From: Tranquillimonas alkanivorans
Lineage (GTDB): Bacteria > Pseudomonadota > Alphaproteobacteria > Rhodobacterales > Rhodobacteraceae
NCBI RefSeq assembly: GCF_900115595.1
Contig: NZ_FOXA01000002.1
Span: 248,001-312,000 of the forward strand
Direction: 5' to 3'
Length of the DNA stretch: 64,000 nucleotides
The position numbers and the translations under genes are program-made. Within the stretch, counting starts at the first letter, position 1. Each line of letters opens with the position of its first letter. The notes beneath the pieces are model-generated. The model saw only the letters and a list, made by a program, of their open reading frames with translations. It ran no database searches and was not told where the DNA came from. This document shows, piece after piece, positions 26,794 to 36,003 of the stretch.

Positions 26794-28389
26794 ATGCAGC
26801 CCAAAGCCGATCTGCCGACGCACGAGGTGACGAACCAGCCGGAGCCGCCCCGCGACCTCGACCTCTGGACCTCCGACCCGGTGCTGCGCGACCACGCAAC
26901 CGGCGCCGGGGCCGAGGCACTGGCCGCCCATGCGCGCACGCTGGGATCGGCCGAAGTGCGCGAGGCCGCACGCGACGCCGAACGCCACCCGCCCGAGCTG
27001 CGGCTCTTCGACCGCGGCGGGCGGCGGATGGACGAGGTCGCCTTTCACCCCGGCTATCACCGGCTGATGGAGCTGGGGCTGAGCGCGGGCTACGCCGCCG
27101 CGCCCTGGGACGGAGGCTCGCACGTCGAGCACGCGGCGCTGGTCTACCTGCACAGCCAGGTGGAACCCGGCACGTGCTGCCCGATGACCATGACCTACGC
27201 CGCCGTGCCCGCGCTCGACGCCGACCCGGAGCTCGCGGCGGTATGGCGGCCGAAGCTGACGGCGCGCTGCCACGACTCGTCGGTCGCACCGGTCACCGCG
27301 AAACGTGCCGCGACGCTGGGCATGGCGATGACGGAAAAGCAGGGCGGCTCGGACGTGCGCGCCAACACCACCCGCGCCGAACCGGCGGACGGCGCGTACC
27401 GGCTGACCGGTCACAAGTGGTTCTGCTCGGCCCCCATGTCCGACGGCTTCCTGACGCTGGCGCAGGCGCCCGGCGGTCTCACCTGCTTTCTTGTGCCCCG
27501 GTGGCTCGAGGGCGGGCGCAACGCCATCCACCTGATGCGGCTCAAGGACAAGCTCGGCAACCGCGCCAACGCCTCGGCCGAGATCGAGTATCATGGTGCG
27601 CTGGCCCACCGGCTGGGCGAGGAGGGGCAGGGCGTGCGCACCATCATCGAGATGGTGCACCACACCCGGCTCGACACCGCCATGGCGCCCGCCGGCCTGA
27701 TGCGCGCCGCGCTGGCCGAGGCGCAGCGCTGGACCGCCCGCCGCACCGCCTTCCAGCGCAAGCTGATCGACCAACCGCTGATGCGCAGCGTGCTGGCCGA
27801 CCTCGCGCTCGACTGGGAGGGGGCGACGGCGCTCGCCTTCCGCGTCGCCCGCGCCTTCGACGCGGACGAGCGACCCTTCGCGCGCATCGCCGTGGCGCTG
27901 GCCAAGTTCCTCAACAACAAGCTCTGTCCCGGCGTGACCTACGAGGCGATGGAGGCGCTCGGCGGCATGGGCTATGTCGAGGACACGCCGCTGCCGATGC
28001 TCTACCGCGAGGCGCCGCTGAACTCGATCTGGGAAGGCTCGGGAAACGTCATCTGCCTCGACATCCTGCGCACGCTCGCGCGCGACCCCGAGGCCGCCGC
28101 GGCGCTCGCCGCCGACCTCGACGCCGCGCGTGGCGTCGACCGCCGCTTCGATGCCGCCGTGGGCGACTACCGCGCCCGCTGGACCGGCTCGCCGGGCGAG
28201 GCCGAAGCCCGCCTCTTCGCCGAACGCAGCGCCACGCTCCTGACGGCGTCCGTGCTCCTGCGCACCGCACCTCCGGCCGTCGCCGACGCCTACTGCGCCA
28301 CGCGCCTCACCGGCGATCGGGGCCGCCTTGCCGGCAGTCTTCCGGCGCTCGATGTCACCGCCATCCTCTCACGCCTGGACAACGCTTGA
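26794..28389 (+). CDS. Acyl-CoA dehydrogenase family protein, AidB-like
   Basis: A 531-residue flavoprotein resembling E. coli AidB, an acyl-CoA dehydrogenase homologue induced by alkylation stress that binds DNA and FAD. The start ATG 26794 follows GGGAGGA and gives HEVTNQPEPPRDLDLWTSD at the N-terminus, as in AidB proteins. Further blocks are GMAMTEKQGGSDVRANTT (substrate/FAD region), VHHTRLDTAMAPAGLMR, EALGGMGYVEDTPLPMLYRE and the AidB/ACAD ending WEGSGNVICLDILR. The natural substrate is unknown. Isovaleryl-CoA dehydrogenase activity has been reported for AidB. It is monocistronic and converges on fba across a dispersed repeat. Confidence 0.88.
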   Translation: MQPKADLPTHEVTNQPEPPRDLDLWTSDPVLRDHATGAGAEALAAHARTLGSAEVREAARDAERHPPELRLFDRGGRRMDEVAFHPGYHRLMELGLSAGYAAAPWDGGSHVEHAALVYLHSQVEPGTCCPMTMTYAAVPALDADPELAAVWRPKLTARCHDSSVAPVTAKRAATLGMAMTEKQGGSDVRANTTRAEPADGAYRLTGHKWFCSAPMSDGFLTLAQAPGGLTCFLVPRWLEGGRNAIHLMRLKDKLGNRANASAEIEYHGALAHRLGEEGQGVRTIIEMVHHTRLDTAMAPAGLMRAALAEAQRWTARRTAFQRKLIDQPLMRSVLADLALDWEGATALAFRVARAFDADERPFARIAVALAKFLNNKLCPGVTYEAMEALGGMGYVEDTPLPMLYREAPLNSIWEGSGNVICLDILRTLARDPEAAAALAADLDAARGVDRRFDAAVGDYRARWTGSPGEAEARLFAERSATLLTASVLLRTAPPAVADAYCATRLTGDRGRLAGSLPALDVTAILSRLDNA

Positions 28390-28395
28390 AGGCTG

Positions 28396-28444
28396 CATCT
28401 TCGGTCCTGAAATATCCTCGGGGGTTCGGGGGCAGACAGCCCCC
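28396..28444 (-). repeat. Dispersed Roseobacter-type intergenic repeat, copy C
   Basis: On the minus strand this reads GGGGGCTGTCTGCCCCC, then CCGAGGATATTTCAGGACC and GAAGATG. It differs from copy A (1588-1638) at only a few positions. It lies between the converging 3' ends of the AidB-like gene and fba, next to the fba terminator. Confidence 0.75.
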
Positions 28445-28465
28445 GGCCGCGCCGCAGGCGCGCTC

Positions 28466-28496
28466 CAAAATAGAATGCGGGCCCCGAAGGGCCCGC
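28466..28496 (-). terminator. Intrinsic terminator of fba
   Basis: On the minus strand GCGGGCCC and GGGCCCGC flank a UUCG tetraloop (arms 28489-28496 and 28477-28484) and are followed by an AT-rich tract ending in TATTTT. It lies about 30 bases beyond the fba stop. Confidence 0.75.
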
Positions 28497-28526
28497 ACCG
28501 CTTGCTTCACCGGATGAAGCCGAAGC

Positions 28527-29456
28527 TCACTCCTGGCCCTTGTAGATCGCCACCAGCTTGTCGAACATCGCCAGCGCGTCCTCGCGCGAGCGCTGGAACG
28601 AGTTGCGGCCGATGATCGAGCCGTTGCCGCCGCCGTCGCGGATTGCGCGGGCGTCCTCGTAGACCGCATCCTCGCCCTTCTTCGCGCCGCCCGAGAAGAC
28701 GATCAGGCGCTTGCCGTCGAAGGCCGAGCGCACGCATTCCTTGACGCGGGCGGCCTGGGTCGAGATGTCGATGTTCTGCTCCTCGAACACCTTCTTGGCC
28801 TCGGGCTGTTCGAGGTGGTCGGTCGACAGCTTCACCTTGATGATGTGGGCGCCCAGGAGCGCGGCGATATGGGCGGCATAGGCGCCGATGTCGGCCGCCG
28901 TCTCGCCCTCTTTCGAAATCGCCTCGCCGCGCGGATAGGACCAGATGACGGTCGCCACGCCCTTGGCGGCGGCTTCCTTCCGCATCTCGACGATCTCCTC
29001 GAACATGTCGAGCGCCATGTCCGAGCCGGGATAGATGGTGAAGCCGATGGCCGCGCAGCCCAGCCGCAGCGCGTCGTCCACGCTGGCCGTCACCGCCTGG
29101 TTCTTCCCGGCGGTCGAGGACATGAGCGAGTTGGCGGAGTTGCACTTGAGGATCGTGGGGATCTGGCCCGCGAAGGTATCGGCCCCGGCCTCGAGCGGCC
29201 CCAGCGGCGCGGCATAGGCGTTCAGCCCCGCGTCGATGGCCAGTTGGTAGTGGTAGTGCGGGTCATAGGCTGGCGGGTTCGGCGCGAACGAACGGGCGGG
29301 GCCGTGCTCGAAGCCCTGGTCCACGGGCAGGATGATCATCTTGCCGGTGCCCTTGAGACGGCCGTGCATGAGCATCTGGCACAGCTTGCCTTTCACGCCG
29401 GGCGTCTCGCCCTCGTAATACGACAGGATTTTCTGGACGTTGCGCGAGGCTTTCAT
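28527..29456 (-). CDS. fba: Class I fructose-bisphosphate aldolase (archaeal/FbaB-type)
   Basis: A 309-residue aldolase of the DeoC/FbaB fold that interconverts fructose 1,6-bisphosphate and two trioses. The N-terminal MIILPVDQGFEHGP is the family hallmark. The Schiff-base lysine is expected in AHIIKVKLST. The C-terminal VFSGGAKKGED and GNGSIIGRNSFQR segments bind phosphate. It is upstream of nothing else on the strand and lies 132 bases downstream of pgk. A CceR-like operator candidate lies about 70 bases before the ATG, so it may have its own promoter. Confidence 0.93.
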   Translation of the reverse strand: MKASRNVQKILSYYEGETPGVKGKLCQMLMHGRLKGTGKMIILPVDQGFEHGPARSFAPNPPAYDPHYHYQLAIDAGLNAYAAPLGPLEAGADTFAGQIPTILKCNSANSLMSSTAGKNQAVTASVDDALRLGCAAIGFTIYPGSDMALDMFEEIVEMRKEAAAKGVATVIWSYPRGEAISKEGETAADIGAYAAHIAALLGAHIIKVKLSTDHLEQPEAKKVFEEQNIDISTQAARVKECVRSAFDGKRLIVFSGGAKKGEDAVYEDARAIRDGGGNGSIIGRNSFQRSREDALAMFDKLVAIYKGQE

Positions 29457-29525
29457 GCAAGGCTCCCTTCACCGAAATTTGACGTTGCACGCAGGCTTAG
29501 GAGACGGCGCGCCCGGGCGCAACGT

Positions 29526-29539
29526 CGGTGGCGCTAACA
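29526..29539. promoter_or_regulatory. Candidate CceR (LacI-family) operator upstream of fba
   Basis: CGGTGGCGCTAACA matches 11 of 14 positions of TGTTAGCGCTAACA. That palindrome is the one I recall for CceR, a global regulator of central carbon metabolism in Rhodobacter. The right half is perfect and the left half degenerate. The position between pgk and fba fits control of glycolytic and gluconeogenic flux. Confidence 0.4.
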
Positions 29540-29588
29540 CGCGCGCAATTCGGGCGATCCGGCGGGGGCGCCGCTGGATCGCCGGGTC

Positions 29589-30767
29589 TCAGCCTTCCAG
29601 CGCGGCGACGCCGGGCAGGGTCTTGCCCTCCATCCATTCCAGGAATGCGCCGCCCGCGGTCGAGACGTAGGTGAAGTTCCCGGCCGCGCCGGCCTTGTTG
29701 AGCGCCGCGACCGTGTCGCCGCCGCCGGCGACCGAGATCAGCTTGCCTTCGGTCGAAAGCTCGCCCGCGCGGGCGGCGGCGGCGTTGGTGGCGGCGTCGA
29801 AGGGCGCGATCTCGAACGCGCCCAGGGGGCCGTTCCAGATCAGCGTCTCGCAGCGTTCGAACACCTGGATGACATGCGCCACGCTGTCGGGGCCGGTGTC
29901 GAGGATCATGGCATCGTGGGGCACGTCCTCGACCTTCACCACCTCGCTCTCGGCGCCGGCCTTGAACTCGCGCGCCACGACCACGTCGCGGGGCAGCAGG
30001 ATCTCGCAGCCTACCTCGGCGGCCTTGTCGGCGATCTGGCGGGCGGTGTCGGCGAGGTCGTGTTCGCACAGCGACTTTCCGACGTCGTAACCCTGCGCGG
30101 CGAGGAAGGTGTTGGCCATGCCGCCGCCGATCACCAGCGTGTTCACCTTGCGCGCGAGGTTGCTGAGCAAGTCGATCTTGGTCGACACCTTCGCCCCGCC
30201 CACGACCGCCACCACCGGGCGCTTGGGGTGGGCGAGCGCGGCCTCCAGCGCCTTCAGCTCCGCCGCCATAAGCCGGCCGGCGCAGGCGGGCAACAGGTGG
30301 GCCAGCGCCTCGGTCGAGGCGTGGGCGCGGTGGGCGGCCGAGAAGGCGTCGTTGCAATAGACGTCCCCGAGGGCCGCGAGCTCCTTGGCGAACTCGGGGT
30401 CGTTCTTCTCTTCTCCGGGGAAGAAGCGGACGTTTTCCAGCAGCAACACGTGGCCCGGCTCCAGCCCCGTGACGGCGGCGGCGAAGTCGCGCTCGGCGAA
30501 ACGAACGTCGCGGCCGAGCGCCTTCGAGAGCGCGGGCAGCACCTGGCGCAGGCTCATCTCCGGCACGACCTTGCCCTTGGGACGACCGAAATGGGCCAGC
30601 AGCACCGGCTTGCCGCCCTTTTCGAGGATGTCGCGCACGGTGGGCACGATCCGCTCGATCCGCGTGGCGTCGGTCACGCGGCCGTCCTCGACGGGGACGT
30701 TGATGTCCACGCGGGTAAGCACGGTCTTGCCGTTCAGGTCCATCTCGTCGAGGCTTTTCCAGGCCAT
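29589..30767 (-). CDS. pgk: Phosphoglycerate kinase
   Basis: A 392-residue monomeric glycolytic kinase that transfers phosphate from 1,3-bisphosphoglycerate to ADP. The N-terminal [16 protein letters not shown] and the [14 protein letters not shown] segment bind the substrate. The nucleotide domain shows [12 protein letters not shown] and a glycine-rich [13 protein letters not shown] near the C-terminus. The length is normal. ATG 30767 is preceded by an AAGGAG site. Transcription likely starts in the gap to the right, beyond which the palindromic repeat pair begins. Confidence 0.96.
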   Translation of the reverse strand: MAWKSLDEMDLNGKTVLTRVDINVPVEDGRVTDATRIERIVPTVRDILEKGGKPVLLAHFGRPKGKVVPEMSLRQVLPALSKALGRDVRFAERDFAAAVTGLEPGHVLLLENVRFFPGEEKNDPEFAKELAALGDVYCNDAFSAAHRAHASTEALAHLLPACAGRLMAAELKALEAALAHPKRPVVAVVGGAKVSTKIDLLSNLARKVNTLVIGGGMANTFLAAQGYDVGKSLCEHDLADTARQIADKAAEVGCEILLPRDVVVAREFKAGAESEVVKVEDVPHDAMILDTGPDSVAHVIQVFERCETLIWNGPLGAFEIAPFDAATNAAAARAGELSTEGKLISVAGGGDTVAALNKAGAAGNFTYVSTAGGAFLEWMEGKTLPGVAALEG

Positions 30768-30865
30768 TGGGCGGCTCCTTTGACTTCGGGTCGCCTCTAG
30801 TCACCGCATTGGCGGGGGCAGGTCAATGCCGTGCGGGCGGTTGCGCGTCCCCCGCCCGGCCTCAA

Positions 30866-31198
30866 GCCGAAGGCGCCGGGCGAGCGCCTGCCCGTCCGGG
30901 CGGGCTGGCGCTTTGGCCACCGGCGCGCTCCGCACCGATGGAGTGCGGACCTGGCCACATTGAAGCGCGCCGCTCGGGCGTTGTCGCGCCACCCCACGGG
31001 CAGGCGCGCCCGGCACCGGTGCGCTGGATGACAGCGCCGAAGGCGCCGGGTGAGCGCCTGCCCGTCCGGGCGGGGTGGCGCTTTGGCCACAGGCGCGCCC
31101 CGCACCGATGGAGTGCGGACCTGGCCACCATAAACCGTGCCGCTCGGCCGTCGCTGCGCCATCCCACGGGCAGGCGCTCGCCCGGCAGCGGTGCGCGG
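30866..31198. repeat. Tandem pair of MITE-like elements with long terminal inverted repeats
   Basis: Two copies of a roughly 140-bp element (30875-31014 and 31045-31186) repeat with a period of 170 bases. Each has terminal inverted repeats of about 20 bases. In copy 2, 31045-31065 pairs with 31166-31186 at 20 of 21 positions. Copy 1 has the same ends with a 2-base deletion in the right arm. A second inverted layer (GGGGTGGCGC / GCGCCATCCC) and a central CCGCAC/GTGCGG hairpin lie inside. Any reading frames across it are by-products of the repeat. The whole stretch between pgk and the cyclophilin gene (30768-31294) otherwise holds only the cyclophilin leader. Confidence 0.8.
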
Positions 31199-31294
31199 GA
31201 TGGGAACGCGCTGGCGCGGGCTTTCACCTTTCCCTCCGGCACGGCGGGCACTACGTTGCGCCGCAAGCTGACCGCACGAAGAAGGAGGCCCGCA

Positions 31295-31801
31295 ATGGCC
31301 GAGATCAAGGACCCCGAGAACACCGTCGTCATCGAGCTCAAGGACGGCCCCGTCACCGTCGAGCTTCTGCCCGACGTGGCCCCCCAGCACGTCGCGCGCA
31401 TGAAGGAGCTCGCGCGGTCGGGCGCCTATGACGGCGTCGTGTTCCACCGCGTGATCGAGGGCTTCATGGCCCAGACAGGCGACGTGAAGCACGGCAACGC
31501 CGACGGCGACTTCAACCTGCGCATGGCGGGCACGGGCGGGTCGGACCTGCCGAACCTGCCGGCGGAGTTCTCGAAGCTGCCGCATGACCGCGGCACCATC
31601 GGCGCGGCGCGTTCGCAGAACCCGAACTCGGCGAATTCGCAGTTCTTCATCAACTTCAAGGACAACCACTTCCTCAACGGCCAGTACACCGTCTACGGCC
31701 GCGTCATCGAGGGGATGGAGCATGTCGACGCCATCACCCGCGGCGAGCCGCCCCAGAACCCCGACAAGATGATCAGCGTGAAGGTGGCCGCCGATGCGTA
31801 A
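31295..31801 (+). CDS. ppiB: Cytosolic cyclophilin-type peptidyl-prolyl isomerase
   Basis: A 168-residue cyclophilin with no signal peptide that accelerates proline isomerisation during folding. The signature FHRVIEGFMAQTGD and the NSQFFINF and GRVIEGMEHVDAI blocks define the active site of PpiB-type enzymes. The start ATG 31295 has GAAGGAGG at optimal distance. An upstream open frame through the repeat region is not coding. Its stop overlaps the next gene, a paralogue with a signal peptide, by eight bases, so both are made from one mRNA. Confidence 0.93.
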   Translation: MAEIKDPENTVVIELKDGPVTVELLPDVAPQHVARMKELARSGAYDGVVFHRVIEGFMAQTGDVKHGNADGDFNLRMAGTGGSDLPNLPAEFSKLPHDRGTIGAARSQNPNSANSQFFINFKDNHFLNGQYTVYGRVIEGMEHVDAITRGEPPQNPDKMISVKVAADA

Positions 31802-32339
31802 GCTCGTTCTGCTCGCCGCGCTCGCCGCCACCCCCGCCGCCGCCACCGAGCTCGAGATCGACGTCTCGGGCGAGGCAGAGGGCACGATCACCATCGACCT
31901 GTTCGAGGACGTGGCCCCCCAGCACGTCGAGCGCATCACCACGCTCGCCGAGGAGGGTGCCTATGACGACGTGGTCTTCCACCGCGTGATCGACGGCTTC
32001 ATGGCGCAGACCGGCGATGTCGAGTTCGGGCGGATGGGCCAGGACATGCGCATGGCCGGCACCGGCGGGTCCGAGATGCCGGACCTGCCGCCCGAGTTCT
32101 CGGACATCTCGTTCGAGCGCGGCGTCGTCGGCATGGCCCGCTCGCAGGACCCGGCGAGCGCGAATTCGCAGTTCTTCATCATGTTCGCCCCCGCGCCACA
32201 CCTGAACAACGAGTACACGGTCGTGGGCGAGGTCACCGGCGGGATGGACGTCGTAGACCAGATAAAGCGCGGCGAGGGGCGCGGCGGCGCGGTCCTGGGC
32301 CAGCCCGACGTGATGTCCGAGGTGCGCGTCGTGGAATGA
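31794..32339 (+). CDS. ppiA: Exported cyclophilin-type peptidyl-prolyl isomerase
   Basis: A 181-residue paralogue of the preceding cyclophilin with an added signal peptide (MRKLVLLAALAATPAAA-TE), so it should act in the periplasm. The core is FHRVIDGFMAQTGDVEFG, NSQFFIMF and GEVTGGMDVVDQI. The order of blocks and the wording DVAPQHVERI show close common origin with the cytosolic copy. The C-terminus is longer (AVLGQPDVMSEVRVVE). The tandem arrangement probably arose by duplication followed by gain or loss of the export signal. Confidence 0.92.
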   Translation: MRKLVLLAALAATPAAATELEIDVSGEAEGTITIDLFEDVAPQHVERITTLAEEGAYDDVVFHRVIDGFMAQTGDVEFGRMGQDMRMAGTGGSEMPDLPPEFSDISFERGVVGMARSQDPASANSQFFIMFAPAPHLNNEYTVVGEVTGGMDVVDQIKRGEGRGGAVLGQPDVMSEVRVVE

Positions 32340-32428
32340 CCCCACCCCCGTCACGTCCGCGTGACAGGGGTGGGCAGGGGCGGGGCGCGGTGTCAGGCTT
32401 CCTTCGGGTCAATCGGAGGAGACCGACC

Positions 32429-33394
32429 ATGCGCCTCGCCCTCGCGCTCGCCTGTGCCCTTGCGCTCGCCACCGCCGCCGCCGCCGAGCCAGAACGCTGG
32501 CGCGCGGAGTGGCCGCGCACCGACTTCTCCACTACCAGTGTCGGCGACTGGTCCGAGATCGTGTCGGGCGGCCCGCCCAGGGACGGCATCCCGGCGCTGA
32601 GCGACCCGGACTTCCTCCCGGTCGCCGCCGAAAGGCGGCTGTCGGACCGCGAGCCGGTGATCGCGGTCGAGCTGGGCGACGCGGCGCCTCGCGCCTATCC
32701 GATCCGCTATCTCATGTGGCACGAGATCGTGAACGACACCGCCGGGGGTTTGCCGATCGCGGTGACGTACTGCCCCTTTTGCAACTCGGGCCTGACCTTC
32801 GACCGCCGGCTCGACGGACGGACGCTGACCTTCGGGGTGAGCGGCAAGCTGCGCGCCTCGGACATGGTGATGTACGACCGCGAGACCGAAAGCTGGTGGC
32901 AGCAGGCGCTCGGCCGCGGGATCGTGGGCGAGATGACGGGCCGCGAGCTGCGGCTGCTGCCCACCTGGATGGAAAGCTGGGCGCAGTTCCGCGAGCGAAA
33001 CCCCGAGGGCTTGGTGATGGCGCAGCCGGACTGGCCGCGCGCCTATGGCCGCAACCCCTACGCGGGCTACGACGGAGCGGCGCGGCCCTTCCTGTATTCC
33101 GGCGAGATGCCGCCCCACGGCATCCCCGCGCTCGCCCGCGTGGTGCGCGTGGGCGAGCGGGCATGGACCTTCGACCGCGTCCGGCGCGAGGGCGAGCTGC
33201 GCGAGGCCGGGGTGACGATCTCGTGGAGCGAGGGCCAAGCCTCGGCCCTCGACGCGCAGTCGATCGGGCAGGGGCGCGAAGTCGGCACCATCCGCGTACG
33301 CGACGGGCGGGGCCGAAACGTGCCGCACGACGTGCTGTTCGCCTTTGCCTTCCACGCGCTGTTCCCGCAGGGCGAGTGGATGCTGCCGAAATGA
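32429..33394 (+). CDS. Exported DUF3179 domain protein
   Basis: A 321-residue protein with a signal peptide (MRLALALACALALATAAAA-E). It carries a DUF3179 domain, recognisable by IPALSDPDFLPVAAE, HEIVNDTAGGLPIAVTYCPFCNSGLTFDR (given here as consecutive blocks) and SWWQQALGRGIVGEMTG. The CPFC pair is a thioredoxin-like or metal-binding CxxC. The family has no established biochemical role. ATG 32429 follows GGAGGA. The gene may be co-transcribed with the cyclophilins 90 bases upstream. A periplasmic redox or folding context is conceivable but not shown. Confidence 0.85.
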   Translation: MRLALALACALALATAAAAEPERWRAEWPRTDFSTTSVGDWSEIVSGGPPRDGIPALSDPDFLPVAAERRLSDREPVIAVELGDAAPRAYPIRYLMWHEIVNDTAGGLPIAVTYCPFCNSGLTFDRRLDGRTLTFGVSGKLRASDMVMYDRETESWWQQALGRGIVGEMTGRELRLLPTWMESWAQFRERNPEGLVMAQPDWPRAYGRNPYAGYDGAARPFLYSGEMPPHGIPALARVVRVGERAWTFDRVRREGELREAGVTISWSEGQASALDAQSIGQGREVGTIRVRDGRGRNVPHDVLFAFAFHALFPQGEWMLPK

Positions 33395-33446
33395 GGCGCT
33401 GACGCGCCGCGCCTTTTGGGGGCGCCGGGCCCGCGGCCCGGCGCGG

Positions 33447-33480
33447 TGCCTCCGGCGGGGATATTTCCAGACCGAAGATG
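33447..33480 (+). repeat. Dispersed Roseobacter-type intergenic repeat, copy D
   Basis: GTGCCTCCGGCGGGGATATT followed by TCCAGACCGAAGATG shares the GGATATTT...CCGAAGATG core with copies A and C. The preceding hairpin is a different GC palindrome (GCCGGGC-CCGCG-GCCCGGC, 33424-33442). The whole sits between the DUF3179 and DMT transporter genes and may provide a terminator for the former. Confidence 0.65.
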
Positions 33481-33573
33481 AGCAGGCGCGGCGCGGGGCG
33501 GCCGGCGTTTCGCAAGGGCGCGCTTGGGGCGCCGTCGCTTGACTTCCGGGAGACCGGGTGGTGCGTGGCGCGG

Positions 33574-34476
33574 ATGGAGCGGAAGGATCATATCGACGGC
33601 TTCGCGGCCGTGTCGCTGGTGGCATTCGCGCTGGTGCTGGGCTTCAACCAGGTCGTGATCAAGGTGGTCAACGAGGGGCTGCAGCCGGTGTTCTTCGCTG
33701 GCCTGCGCTCGGCCGGGGCGGCCGTGTGCCTGTGGCTCTGGATGGTGTTTCGAGGCGTGCCGCGGGATTTCTCGCAGGCCGGGCCGGGGCTGCTGATCGG
33801 GCTGTGCTTCTCGGTCGAGTTCCTGATGCTGTTCATCGCGCTCGACCTGACGACTGTGGCGCGGGCGAGCGTGCTGTTCTACTCGATGCCGGTCTGGCTG
33901 GCGCTGGCCGCGCATGCGCTGCTGCCGGGCGAACGGATCGGCGGCATGAAGGCGGCGGGGCTGGCGCTGGCCTTCGCCGGCGTGGCCTGGGCCATCCTCG
34001 ACCGGCCGTCGGGCGGGCAGGGGTCGCTGGCGGGCGACCTGTGTGCCCTTGGCGGCGCGTTAGGCTGGGCCGGCATTGCGCTGACGGCGCGGGCGACACG
34101 GCTGAGCGCGGCGCGGCCCGAGATGCAGCTTCTGTGGCAGGTCCTGGTCTCGGCCCCGATCTTGCTGATCGCCGCGCCGTTCTTCGGCCCGCTGGTGCGG
34201 GACCTGGCGCCGGTGCACCTGGCGGGGCTGGGCTTCCAGGTCGTCGTGGTGGTGACGGCGGGCTTCCTGTTCTGGATGTGGCTGATCTCGCGCTACCCGG
34301 CCTCGGGCGTGGCGTCGTTCAGCTTCCTCTCGCCCGTCTTCGGCGCGGGCCTCGGCTGGTTGCTTCTGGGCGAGGAGATCGGTGCGGGGTTGCTAGGCGC
34401 GCTGGCGCTGGTGGCGATTGGGCTGGTGCTGATCAACCGCCCGCGCCGGGACCCTCAGGTGCCGCAGAAGGTCTGA
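33574..34476 (+). CDS. EamA/DMT-family transporter
   Basis: A 300-residue inner-membrane protein of the drug/metabolite transporter superfamily with ten predicted hydrophobic segments in two EamA repeats. Blocks such as [38 protein letters not shown] and the closing [16 protein letters not shown] are typical. The start is either ATG 33574 or GTG 33565 three codons earlier. Neither has a strong Shine-Dalgarno. The substrate is unknown (amino-acid or nucleotide-derivative exporters are common in this family). Its last 22 bases overlap the 3' end of the converging selO. Confidence 0.85.
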   Translation: MERKDHIDGFAAVSLVAFALVLGFNQVVIKVVNEGLQPVFFAGLRSAGAAVCLWLWMVFRGVPRDFSQAGPGLLIGLCFSVEFLMLFIALDLTTVARASVLFYSMPVWLALAAHALLPGERIGGMKAAGLALAFAGVAWAILDRPSGGQGSLAGDLCALGGALGWAGIALTARATRLSAARPEMQLLWQVLVSAPILLIAAPFFGPLVRDLAPVHLAGLGFQVVVVVTAGFLFWMWLISRYPASGVASFSFLSPVFGAGLGWLLLGEEIGAGLLGALALVAIGLVLINRPRRDPQVPQKV

Positions 34477-35870
34477 CGCACCTCCTCGTCCGCACTGGGT
34501 GGCTGCGCCAGTTCGGCGTCGTCGCGCGTCGGGTCGGTCAGCGCTTCGGTCAGCCGGTGGAAGGGGGCGAGATCGCCGCCCACCGCCGCCTCGATCGCCT
34601 GTTCGATGCGGTGGTTGCGCGGGATGATTCGCGGGTTCGCCCGGCGCATGGCGGCGTCGTCCGCGCCGCGGGCGCGGCGGGCTTGCCACGCCTCGGCCCA
34701 GCCATCGAACGCGGCGGGGTCGGGAAAGGCGTCGCGGGCGGTGCCGTCGGTGAGCGCGGCGAAGGTGTTGGTGAAGTCCGCGCCGGTGGCCGCCATGCGG
34801 TCGAGCAGCGCCTGGATCAGCTCGGCATCGCCGTCTTCCTCTCCGGCCAGGCCCAGCTTGGCGCGGAAGACGCGCAGCCACGCGGCGGCGAAGACATCGG
34901 GGAAGCGGTGCACCGCCTGCGTCGCCGTCTCGACCGCCGCGTCGCGGTCGTCGTCGATGAGCGGCAGAAGGCAGGTGGCGAACTGCGCGAGGTTCCACAC
35001 CGCGATGTCGGGCTGGCGGGCATAGGCGTAGCGGCCGAAGCGATCGATGGACGAGAACACCTTCTCCGGGTGGTAGGCGTCCATGAAGGCGCAGGGGCCG
35101 TAGTCGATGGTCTCGCCCGCGACGCTCATGTTGTCGGTGTTCATCACGCCGTGGATGAAGCCCACGCCCAGCCACTGCGCCACAAGCTCGGCCTGCGCGT
35201 CGATCACCGCGTTCAGAAGGCCGAGCGCGCCGTCGGCCTGCGGGTAATGGCGCGCGAGGACGTGGTCCGTCAGGGCGCGCAGGGCGTCGGTGTCCTGCCG
35301 CGCGGCGAAGAACTGGAAGGTGCCCACGCGGATGTGGCTGCGGGCCACGCGGGTCAGCACCGCGCCGGGCAGGTTCATCTCGCGGATCACCGCCTCGCCC
35401 GTGGTCACGGCGGCCAGGGCGCGGGTGGTGGGGATGCCGAGAACGTGCATCGCCTCGGACACCACGTATTCGCGCAGGACGGGGCCGAGCCACGCGCGTC
35501 CGTCGCCCCGGCGCGAAAACGGCGTGGGGCCCGAGCCCTTGAGCTGGATGTCGCGGCGAACGCCGTCGACATCCACGACCTCGCCCAGAAGCAGCGCACG
35601 GCCGTCGCCCAGTTGCGGCACCCAGCCGCCGAACTGGTGGCCGGCATAGGCCTGCGCCAGCGGGTCGGCCCCATTGGGCACCGCGTTGCCCGCCAGCACG
35701 GCGAGACCATCGGGGCTTTCCAGCGCATCGGCGTCGATTCGCAGGTGCCGGGCAAGGTCGCGGTTCACCCGGATCAGCCCCGGCGCGCGCACCGGCGCGG
35801 GCGGCTGTCGTACGTAGAAGCGTTCGGGCAGCCGGGCATAGCTGTTGTCGAAGTCGAAATGGACGGTCAT
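34455..35870 (-). CDS. selO: Protein adenylyltransferase SelO (YdiU/UPF0061)
   Basis: A 471-residue pseudokinase-fold enzyme that AMPylates target proteins, with roles in redox homeostasis in E. coli and mitochondria. Seen here are [53 protein letters not shown] and [20 protein letters not shown], which carry the ATP- and metal-binding residues. The C-terminus ends in RQTFCGT. The cysteine corresponds to the conserved redox cysteine (selenocysteine in animals). The length is typical. It is monocistronic, with its stop inside the converging DMT gene. Confidence 0.94.
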   Translation of the reverse strand: MTVHFDFDNSYARLPERFYVRQPPAPVRAPGLIRVNRDLARHLRIDADALESPDGLAVLAGNAVPNGADPLAQAYAGHQFGGWVPQLGDGRALLLGEVVDVDGVRRDIQLKGSGPTPFSRRGDGRAWLGPVLREYVVSEAMHVLGIPTTRALAAVTTGEAVIREMNLPGAVLTRVARSHIRVGTFQFFAARQDTDALRALTDHVLARHYPQADGALGLLNAVIDAQAELVAQWLGVGFIHGVMNTDNMSVAGETIDYGPCAFMDAYHPEKVFSSIDRFGRYAYARQPDIAVWNLAQFATCLLPLIDDDRDAAVETATQAVHRFPDVFAAAWLRVFRAKLGLAGEEDGDAELIQALLDRMAATGADFTNTFAALTDGTARDAFPDPAAFDGWAEAWQARRARGADDAAMRRANPRIIPRNHRIEQAIEAAVGGDLAPFHRLTEALTDPTRDDAELAQPPSADEEVRQTFCGT

Positions 35871-36003
35871 GCGCGCTCTCCTTCGTCCCTGACGTAGGGG
35901 GCCGAGGCGCCGTGTGCCAGCCGCGGATCACGCAAACGCGAGTTGCCGCTCCGTCAGCGGGCCTAACTTCCATCGGCATCCGCAACCGCCGAGGAGGACG
36001 AAC

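Noticed and set aside
30862-31401. Open frames across the palindromic repeat pair
   Set aside because: The translated sequence repeats with the DNA period and is Arg/Pro/Gly rich. The inverted repeat structure explains it without coding.
33558-35897. Very long open frame on the plus strand across the DMT transporter and antisense to selO
   Set aside because: It is a by-product of the high GC content. The translation is low in complexity and rich in Gly, Ala and Arg, while the other frames give clear family matches (EamA and SelO).
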